The translations under genes and the position numbers were made by a program. Below are positions 1 to 4,167 of a DNA stretch of 5,462 bases, one piece after another; position 1 is the stretch's first letter, and each line of letters begins with the position of its first letter. Origin of the DNA: Candidatus Iainarchaeum sp. (lineage in GTDB: Archaea > Iainarchaeota > Iainarchaeia > Iainarchaeales > DTGL01); assembly GCA_017608995.1 (NCBI GenBank), contig JAFCEU010000045.1, positions 1 through 5,462 of the forward strand, written 5' to 3'. The notes under the pieces are model-generated. The model ran no database searches and had not been told where the DNA came from. It worked only from the letters and a program-made list of their open reading frames with translations.

Positions 1-1
1 T

Positions 2-199
2 ACGCCTGCAGAGATTGGAATATACAAGGTGGTTGCCAGTATTGCTGGCTGTAATACTGCAGAATGCAATAGAGCAACGCACTTCCAGGCGAGGCAGGAA
101 GTACCTGAGCTTGAAACTCCGGAAATAAGTCCGGTGTTAGCGCTGGGGATTGCATTGATTATTCTAGGAATTGTAACGAGGCCAAGCAAGAATAAATAA
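2..199 (+). CDS. C-terminal fragment of a membrane-anchored surface protein
   Basis: The frame is open from the left edge and ends at TAA 197-199, giving 65 visible residues; the start lies outside the window. The first 30 or so residues (EIGIYKVVASIAGCNTAEC) read like the last strands of an extracellular Ig/PKD-type beta domain and contain two cysteines that could pair. A Pro/Glu-rich linker follows (VPELETPEISP), then a hydrophobic segment of about 17 residues (VLALGIALIILGIV) and a short basic tail (TRPSKNK). This motif, helix and basic-tail layout is the usual C-terminal anchor of archaeal surface proteins. It resembles archaeosortase-type sorting signals such as PEF-CTERM, but the motif is not an exact match. 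An ordinary stop-transfer anchor is equally possible. The protein's function cannot be told from the fragment. The coding frame is clear from its composition and the clean anchor. Confidence 0.8.
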   Translation, partial: TPAEIGIYKVVASIAGCNTAECNRATHFQARQEVPELETPEISPVLALGIALIILGIVTRPSKNK

Positions 200-213
200 A
201 GCAGATTAGTGAG

Positions 214-223
214 TTTTAAATTT
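214..223 (+). promoter_or_regulatory. Putative archaeal TATA box for the glycosyltransferase gene
   Basis: The AT-rich element TTTTAAATTT is centred about 27 bases before the ATG at 246, and no SD sequence precedes that ATG. This spacing would start the transcript at or next to the start codon (leaderless). The 46-base gap from the upstream stop codon holds nothing else recognisable. The call rests only on position and composition; AT-rich gaps match TATA easily. Confidence 0.4.
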
Positions 224-245
224 ATTATTCAGCATAAAAACACAC

Positions 246-1667
246 ATGAATAGGCGTTTATTTGCACTACTATTTGTTCTTATTGTTGCCAGTGGTTTTG
301 CCTTAAGGCTGTTTTTGATTGAGGCAAGACCTTTGCACCACGATGAAGGTGTCAATGGTTACTTTGCAGCGCAGGTATTGAACGGTAACAGCTGGCGTTA
401 TAACCCAGAAAACTATCACGGGCCGTTGCCTTTCTATTTGATTGCAGTAGCGTTTGCAATCTTTGGTGAAACCGTTTTCTCTTTAAGGATTATGCATGTG
501 CTTTTTGGCTCTTTAATGCCTGTGCTTTTGCTTCCATTCAGAAAGAGTTTAGGAGATAAAGGCACGCTGTTTGCAGCATTTTTGCTTTCCTTTTCACCAT
601 CTTTATTCTATTACTCTATGGATGCGATTCATGAAATATTCTTTGCTTTTTTCATTCTTGCAAGCATTGTGTTTCTGTTTTCTTTCTTGGAAAATGGGGA
701 TAAAGTATTTTTATATGCTGGCATTGCATCACTTTCTTTCTTATTTACAGTAAAAGAAGGGGCTTTTTTAGTTGCTCCCGCGATTTTGTTGCTCTTTCTT
801 TTATTTTTCAATTCTAAAAAGAAGAATAAGTTAAGCGACATTTTGAGCAATGCAAAAACAATCATAATATGCATAGTTATATTCATCACGATATTTACCC
901 TGCTTTTTTCTTCATTCTTTGCAAATATTCAAGGCATAGCGGATGCATTTAAAGCGCCGTTGCTCTGGAGCGAAAAGATGACAGGGCATTCAGGGCATGA
1001 AAAGCACGGACTGTATTATTTGGAAATCGTTGCTTTCTCTGATTTGCCAATTTTATTGCTCGGGTTGCTCGGCGCTTTTATAGCGCTTCGAAGGAAAAAT
1101 GGAATAATGCTTGCAACATTTGCTTTTTTTCTTATTTTATTTATTGGAGCTTCGCTACCAAAATACAAAGTCCCTTGGGGGGTGATAAATTTCATCCCTC
1201 TGTTGGCGATGCTTGCTGGCTACTTCATAGAGAGCATAGCAAGGAAAGTAAAAAATTTGGGGTTATTCTATTCGCTGCTTGCAATTGTAATGGTGTTTGT
1301 TTTTTGGCAGGCAATCTTTCTCAGTGCGTTCAAAAGTGCAAGCCAAGAGAATAAGCTAGCATACGTTCAGACTACAAATGAAGCTAAGCAAATAGTGGAA
1401 AGAATCGAAACGCTGCAAAATGAAAAGCATGTAAAGATTGCTATAATCAATAAACAAAGCGTATGGCCACTGCCCTGGTGGCTGAAAAGGTTTAATGTTA
1501 GCTACTATAATGCTGAAACGATTAGCGAATTTGATGTTAGCGCTTATGACATTGTGCTTATTGAAGCTGCTTACAGCCATAAGGTAAAAAACGCTAATAA
1601 CTTTGAGAAAGAGCGTTTTGCTTTGAGACCTGGATTAGCGATGGATGCGTTTTTTAGAATGGAATAA
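246..1667 (+). CDS. Agl23-like (TIGR03663-type) GT-C membrane glycosyltransferase
   Basis: This is a 473-residue polytopic membrane protein of the dolichyl-phosphate-mannose/ArnT-like GT-C superfamily. It matches the TIGR03663 group, named flippase activity-associated protein Agl23. A first membrane helix (residues 5-25) leads into HHDEG (31-35), the acidic first-loop motif that in GT-C enzymes holds the catalytic acid. YHGP (57-60) is a further hallmark. Hydrophobic segments follow at roughly 61-80, 84-97, 107-124, 130-148, 155-168, 172-189, 205-227, 260-281, 286-303, 311-329 and 338-360. Other family-like blocks are FTVKEGAF (167-174), KYKVPW (306-311) and WPLPWWLKRF (407-416). The C-terminal 110 residues are soluble and probably extracytoplasmic. 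Members are thought to move sugars from a lipid carrier in surface glycosylation; the donor and acceptor here are unknown. The ATG at 246 is chosen because the first helix begins directly after it and a TATA-like element lies upstream. It is probably a single-gene transcript. Confidence 0.85.
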   Translation: MNRRLFALLFVLIVASGFALRLFLIEARPLHHDEGVNGYFAAQVLNGNSWRYNPENYHGPLPFYLIAVAFAIFGETVFSLRIMHVLFGSLMPVLLLPFRKSLGDKGTLFAAFLLSFSPSLFYYSMDAIHEIFFAFFILASIVFLFSFLENGDKVFLYAGIASLSFLFTVKEGAFLVAPAILLLFLLFFNSKKKNKLSDILSNAKTIIICIVIFITIFTLLFSSFFANIQGIADAFKAPLLWSEKMTGHSGHEKHGLYYLEIVAFSDLPILLLGLLGAFIALRRKNGIMLATFAFFLILFIGASLPKYKVPWGVINFIPLLAMLAGYFIESIARKVKNLGLFYSLLAIVMVFVFWQAIFLSAFKSASQENKLAYVQTTNEAKQIVERIETLQNEKHVKIAIINKQSVWPLPWWLKRFNVSYYNAETISEFDVSAYDIVLIEAAYSHKVKNANNFEKERFALRPGLAMDAFFRME

Positions 1668-1683
1668 ATATATAAATAAATTG

Positions 1684-1691
1684 TAAATATA
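1684..1691 (+). promoter_or_regulatory. Putative TATA box of the vapBC-rpiB-archease operon
   Basis: TAAATATA lies about 25 bases before the ATG at 1712, and no SD precedes that start, which fits a leaderless archaeal transcript. An alternative TATA-like stretch (TATATAAATAAA) lies about 20 bases further upstream, right after the glycosyltransferase stop. Everything from 1664 to 1700 is AT-rich, so the exact box is uncertain. Confidence 0.4.
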
Positions 1692-1700
1692 TACGTATAT
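1689..1700. promoter_or_regulatory. 12-bp palindrome, candidate antitoxin operator
   Basis: ATATACGTATAT is a perfect 12-bp inverted repeat centred between 1694 and 1695. It starts within the putative TATA box and ends 11 bases before the antitoxin ATG. RHH antitoxins usually bind such palindromes in their own promoter and repress it, alone or together with the toxin. A repressor here would cover the TATA/start-site region. Symmetry breaks immediately outside the 12 bases. In AT-rich DNA a palindrome of this size can arise by chance, so its role as an operator is inferred. Confidence 0.4.
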
Positions 1701-1711
1701 GGTGTATTAGT

Positions 1712-1957
1712 ATGGGGAATATTACAATAGCACTAAAAGGCAAAAGTGAGCGCTTGCTCAGAGAACTGGCAAAGGAAAAATATAACAATAAAAAAGGGGC
1801 ACTGGCAAAGGTGATAAGTGAGGCATTGGAACAGTTAGCTATGAACTCTCGGAGAAAAAGAGCTATGGAAAGACAGTTCAAATGGATGGACAAGGGCTTT
1901 GAAATGGGAAAAGTATTAGTAAGGAAAAGAGAAGATATCTATGACAGAGAAACCTGA
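1712..1957 (+). CDS. RHH-type antitoxin (VapB-like)
   Basis: This small basic protein of 81 residues has the shape of an archaeal ribbon-helix-helix antitoxin. A short beta strand (NITIAL, 3-8) is followed by helix 1 (about 11-22), a turn around NNKKGA (25-30) and helix 2 (about 30-43). The strand pairs in a dimer and contacts DNA. The C-terminal part (about 50-81, with FKWMDKGFEMGK at 56-67) is the likely toxin-wrapping tail and resembles the tail of other archaeal antitoxins of this type. The gene overlaps the PIN-domain gene by 17 bases, the classic antitoxin-first arrangement. It probably neutralises that toxin and represses its own promoter at the upstream palindrome. The fold and partner assignment are strong from context. 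The exact VapB subfamily is not determined. Confidence 0.8.
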   Translation: MGNITIALKGKSERLLRELAKEKYNNKKGALAKVISEALEQLAMNSRRKRAMERQFKWMDKGFEMGKVLVRKREDIYDRET

Positions 1958-2375
1958 GTTGCAGCTTATAGACACTAATATATTAGTATATGCGTATGAC
2001 AGAAGTAACTTGGAAAAACACAGATTGGCAGAAGAAATTGTTAAAACAGCATGGATAAATCAAAATAGCGTGTTAAGCATTCAAAATCTGGCTGAGTTTT
2101 ACTCAATAATCACTAGAAAAGTGCAAAAACCGATTGCAATAAGTAAAGCTAAGCAAATCATCCTTGACCTAATTGAGGGATTTGAAACATTGAAGTATTC
2201 CGAACAAACAATAATCAGTGCAATAGATAATCAACTGATCTACAGAATCCCTTTTTGGGATGCATTAATAGTAGCTACAATGGAGGAAAATAGCGTAGAT
2301 GCAATAGTCACTGAAAATGAAAAGGATTTCAAGAAAGTAGAGTGGCTCAAGGTTATAAATCCTTTTAAGAAATAG
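1941..2375 (+). CDS. PIN-domain ribonuclease toxin (VapC-like)
   Basis: The 144-residue product has the full length of a single PIN domain. The metal-binding acidic residues are in place: D11 in the N-terminal IDTNILVYAYD block, E52 in LAEFY, D107 in PFWDALIVATM, and E125/D129 in the VTENEKDF block near the end. PIN toxins are Mg2+/Mn2+-dependent RNases that cut tRNA, rRNA or mRNA to stop growth; the target here cannot be read from sequence. With all acidic positions present the enzyme should be active. The start codon lies inside the antitoxin gene (17-base overlap) with no strong SD, suggesting translational coupling. The rpiB gene starts 8 bases after its stop. A non-toxin PIN nuclease is the alternative, but the adjacent RHH gene makes a VapBC-type pair much more likely. 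Confidence 0.88.
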   Translation: MTEKPELQLIDTNILVYAYDRSNLEKHRLAEEIVKTAWINQNSVLSIQNLAEFYSIITRKVQKPIAISKAKQIILDLIEGFETLKYSEQTIISAIDNQLIYRIPFWDALIVATMEENSVDAIVTENEKDFKKVEWLKVINPFKK

Positions 2376-2378
2376 GTG
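2374..2378 (+). promoter_or_regulatory. Ribosome binding site of rpiB
   Basis: AGGTG, complementary to the archaeal 16S rRNA 3' end (CACCU), overlaps the vapC stop codon and sits 5 bases before the ATG at 2384. It fixes this start and supports translation of rpiB from the same message as the toxin gene. Confidence 0.7.
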
Positions 2379-2383
2379 CTCTT

Positions 2384-2833
2384 ATGAAAGAAAAAATCGC
2401 TATTGGTTCGGATCATGCTGGTTTTGTTTTGAAAGAGAAAATAAAAAAATGGCTTGAGAAAGAGGGCTATGCTGTTAGCGATTTTGGCTGTTTTTCTGCA
2501 GAAAGCTGCGATTATCCTGACTATGCAGAGAAGGTTGCAAGAGAAGTTGCGAAAAGAAAAAATATAACCGGAATACTGGTTTGTGGAACTGGCATCGGAA
2601 TGAGCATCGCTGCTAATAAAATAAAGGGGATTCATGCTGCTCTTATACATAATGAATTTACAGGCAGATCTGCAAGAGAACACAATAATGCCAATGTGAT
2701 CTGTTTGGGTGCTCGTGTTATTAACTTTGCAACAGCAAAAAAAGCAGTAAATGCGTTTTTGAAAGCGAGGTTTCAAGGCGGCAGGCATGCTCGCAGAGTG
2801 AAAAAAATAAAGAGGCTCGAGAAAAATGTATGA
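2384..2833 (+). CDS. rpiB: Ribose-5-phosphate isomerase B (RpiB/LacAB family)
   Basis: This 149-residue protein is the usual length for RpiB, a cytosolic enzyme that interconverts ribose 5-phosphate and ribulose 5-phosphate in the pentose phosphate pathway. Family motifs are in order: SDHAGF (9-14), DYPDYA (43-48), CGTGIGMSIAANK (67-79), the ARE-HNNANV block (97-105) and GGRHARRV (132-139). Residues expected for catalysis and phosphate binding are present: D10, H11, C67, T69, H100 and R134, each one position after the E. coli RpiB equivalent. Retention of the catalytic Cys points to RpiB rather than LacA/LacB. Activity on allose 6-phosphate cannot be excluded. It is the third gene of the operon, with an AGGTG SD, and overlaps archease by 8 bases. 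Most archaea use the unrelated RpiA, so finding RpiB here is noteworthy. Confidence 0.95.
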   Translation: MKEKIAIGSDHAGFVLKEKIKKWLEKEGYAVSDFGCFSAESCDYPDYAEKVAREVAKRKNITGILVCGTGIGMSIAANKIKGIHAALIHNEFTGRSAREHNNANVICLGARVINFATAKKAVNAFLKARFQGGRHARRVKKIKRLEKNV

Positions 2834-3245
2834 GCTTTTACCTCATAAAGCAGATATTGTAATAAGAGGAATTGGCAATTCGTATGAAGAAGCATTTTGC
2901 GAGGCAGCCAGAGCAATGTTCAGCGTAATGGTTGAGCTCGCTGACGTGAAACCTGTTGGGGAAGTGAGGATAAAGCTAAAAGCAAAAAATTTAGAGGGGC
3001 TCTTTGTTGCTTGGTTAAATGAACTGCTCAGCGAGGCATCGCTAAGCAATGTTTTATTTAGCAAATTTGAAGCGGAAATTGAAAGAGAAAACGAAGGGTT
3101 TGTTTTGGGAGGAACTGCTTACGGAGAAAAGATTGATCCAGAAAGACATAAGCTAAAAACAGAGGTTAAAGGAGCCACATATTCTGGGCTTAAAGTTGTA
3201 GAAGAAGATGGAAAATTTATTGCTCAATGTGTTGTGGATGTGTAG
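2826..3245 (+). CDS. Archease, RtcB tRNA-ligase activator
   Basis: The 139-residue product matches archease over its whole length. The N-terminal HKADIVIRGIG block (7-17) corresponds to the family's H-T-A-D-I motif, with Lys in place of the common Thr. Further matches are EEAFCEAARAMFSVM (21-35), LEGLFVAWLNELL (56-68), the GEKIDPERH and EVKGATY blocks (100-108, 113-119) and the C-terminal AQCVVDV with an Asp just before the last residue. Acidic residues of the first and last motifs (D10, D138) correspond to family metal-site positions. Archease helps RtcB, the 3'-phosphate RNA ligase, turn over and form the guanylylated intermediate during tRNA splicing and RNA repair. It is usually near rtcB, which is not in this window. 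The start overlaps the rpiB stop by 8 bases with only a weak purine-rich SD (AGAGG, 2811-2815), so translation is probably coupled. Confidence 0.95.
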   Translation: MYELLPHKADIVIRGIGNSYEEAFCEAARAMFSVMVELADVKPVGEVRIKLKAKNLEGLFVAWLNELLSEASLSNVLFSKFEAEIERENEGFVLGGTAYGEKIDPERHKLKTEVKGATYSGLKVVEEDGKFIAQCVVDV

Positions 3246-3268
3246 AAAGACTCTGCTAAAGAGGCGTA
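3246..3268. other. Short convergent intergenic gap
   Basis: Only 23 bases separate the archease stop from the stop of the minus-strand gene. The gap contains a 4-bp inverted repeat (CTCT 3251-3254 / AGAG 3260-3263) and no T-run on either strand, so there is no convincing terminator. The two transcripts may therefore overlap at their 3' ends. Confidence 0.5.
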
Positions 3269-4093
3269 TTAGTTCACAAAAATTGTTATTTGGGTCTTTT
3301 TAGAACAGTTTCTCTTACAAGCCGGATCCATCAGTGCTAAAGGATATTCCCCTTTTTGTTCGAATGAGAGCGGACCTAAGATAAGAATGTGCTCCGGCTG
3401 AATTGGCGGCCAGTAGTGAGGGGCACCATAATAGAATTTTATCGGAAGTTCGCCTGTGTGCAAATATTCGTCATACAATGGCTTCTTTAGTTTTATCGTG
3501 AAATCCCATGCATTCGTATCCCCATTAATTACCACAAACCAGTGCTTTTTATTCAATTCCAGCATTATATTACTGTCGCCGCTGCGAGCGGTAGTTTCAT
3601 CGTTTAGCCCGTCATTAATAAACCCCAAAAAATGCAACTTACCATTTTTGATAATCTGAAATTGAAGAACTCTTGATGTTTCATCCTTAATCAATATCAC
3701 TGGAATATCGCGCCATTTCGGTTCAAGTTTTTCGTTCTCATCGAAACAGACAATACCGTATGCGCCCTCTAAATGGAACCTATCAAAAAAGGCTTTCTCA
3801 CCGCTTTTGAGAGTTTTGACAAAAACCGATCGAAGCAGCGTGCCCGCATTTTTATAGGGATATATTGCACATGTTTTATCGGACTGCTCATCATTTAAAA
3901 TGTACAGTCTTAATGGCTTGCTATTATGGAATATGTGTAAAGAAAAGGTATTTGTATGAGATGTACTTAAAGTGTATTCTTGCCACTGTTGGGCAGAAGA
4001 TAGAATACCAAGTGCAAGAATTAAGATAACGAGAATTAATACAAAGGTGGCTACAAAAAGCATACCTAATTTGGCTTTTTTGTTTAAATACAT
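3269..4093 (-). CDS. Uncharacterised single-pass membrane-anchored extracellular protein
   Basis: I do not recognise this 274-residue protein. A basic N-terminus (MYLNKKAK) precedes one strong hydrophobic helix (about 10-32). The remaining 240 or so residues are soluble and by the positive-inside rule lie outside the cell. The ectodomain is predicted beta-rich, with alternating hydrophobic strands such as FSLHIF (50-55), VLQFQII (142-148), HWFVVIN (184-190) and IKFYYG (218-223). It contains aromatic/proline-rich PHYWPPIQP (225-233) and four cysteines (75, 116, 259, 263), which could form two disulfides. No catalytic motif or class III (pilin-type) signal site is clear. The ATG at 4093 is supported by an SD (AGGTG) 5 bases upstream. 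The gene is divergent from the Cys-rich PKD gene across a 74-base gap, suggesting a shared surface role. The coding frame is convincing; the function is unknown. Confidence 0.8.
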   Translation of the reverse strand: MYLNKKAKLGMLFVATFVLILVILILALGILSSAQQWQEYTLSTSHTNTFSLHIFHNSKPLRLYILNDEQSDKTCAIYPYKNAGTLLRSVFVKTLKSGEKAFFDRFHLEGAYGIVCFDENEKLEPKWRDIPVILIKDETSRVLQFQIIKNGKLHFLGFINDGLNDETTARSGDSNIMLELNKKHWFVVINGDTNAWDFTIKLKKPLYDEYLHTGELPIKFYYGAPHYWPPIQPEHILILGPLSFEQKGEYPLALMDPACKRNCSKKTQITIFVN

Positions 4094-4098
4094 GCTTA

Positions 4099-4103
4099 CA
4101 CCT
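4099..4103 (-). promoter_or_regulatory. Ribosome binding site of the minus-strand membrane protein
   Basis: Read on the minus strand, AGGTG lies 5 bases before the ATG at 4093-4091, the same SD core and spacing as at rpiB. It confirms the start and implies a leadered transcript whose promoter lies in the AT-rich DNA to the right. Confidence 0.65.
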
Positions 4104-4167
4104 GTGCATAAAAAATTACAAAAATATTAAAAAAGCATATTATAAAATTATATGGGGTTGTAATCGC
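4104..4167. promoter_or_regulatory. AT-rich divergent promoter region
   Basis: This stretch separates two divergent starts (4093 minus, 4168 plus). On the plus strand, TATAAAAT at 4141-4148 sits about 24 bases before the ATG at 4168, which has no AGGTG-type SD and so is probably leaderless. On the minus strand, several TATA-like stretches between 4117 and 4145 could serve the leadered minus-strand gene; none can be singled out. The two promoters must lie close together or overlap, so the genes could be co-regulated. Confidence 0.45.

Noticed and set aside
629..889. Minus-strand frame of 86 codons inside the glycosyltransferase gene
   Set aside because: It is antisense to a continuous stretch of membrane helices with family motifs on both sides, and shows no independent start signal.
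2240..2788. Minus-strand open frame of 182 codons opposite vapC and rpiB
   Set aside because: It is antisense to two well-supported genes with full sets of family motifs. Its translation is Ser/Phe/Cys-rich with no recognisable domain, as expected for a shadow frame.
1941..3245. Idea that archease, with RtcB, repairs RNA cut by the neighbouring PIN toxin
   Set aside because: PIN nucleases leave 5'-phosphate and 3'-hydroxyl ends, whereas RtcB joins 2',3'-cyclic or 3'-phosphate ends to 5'-hydroxyl ends. The chemistry does not match, and rtcB is not present here.
3251..3263. Inverted repeat CTCT/AGAG between convergent genes as a terminator
   Set aside because: The stem is only 4 bp, and no T-run follows on either strand.
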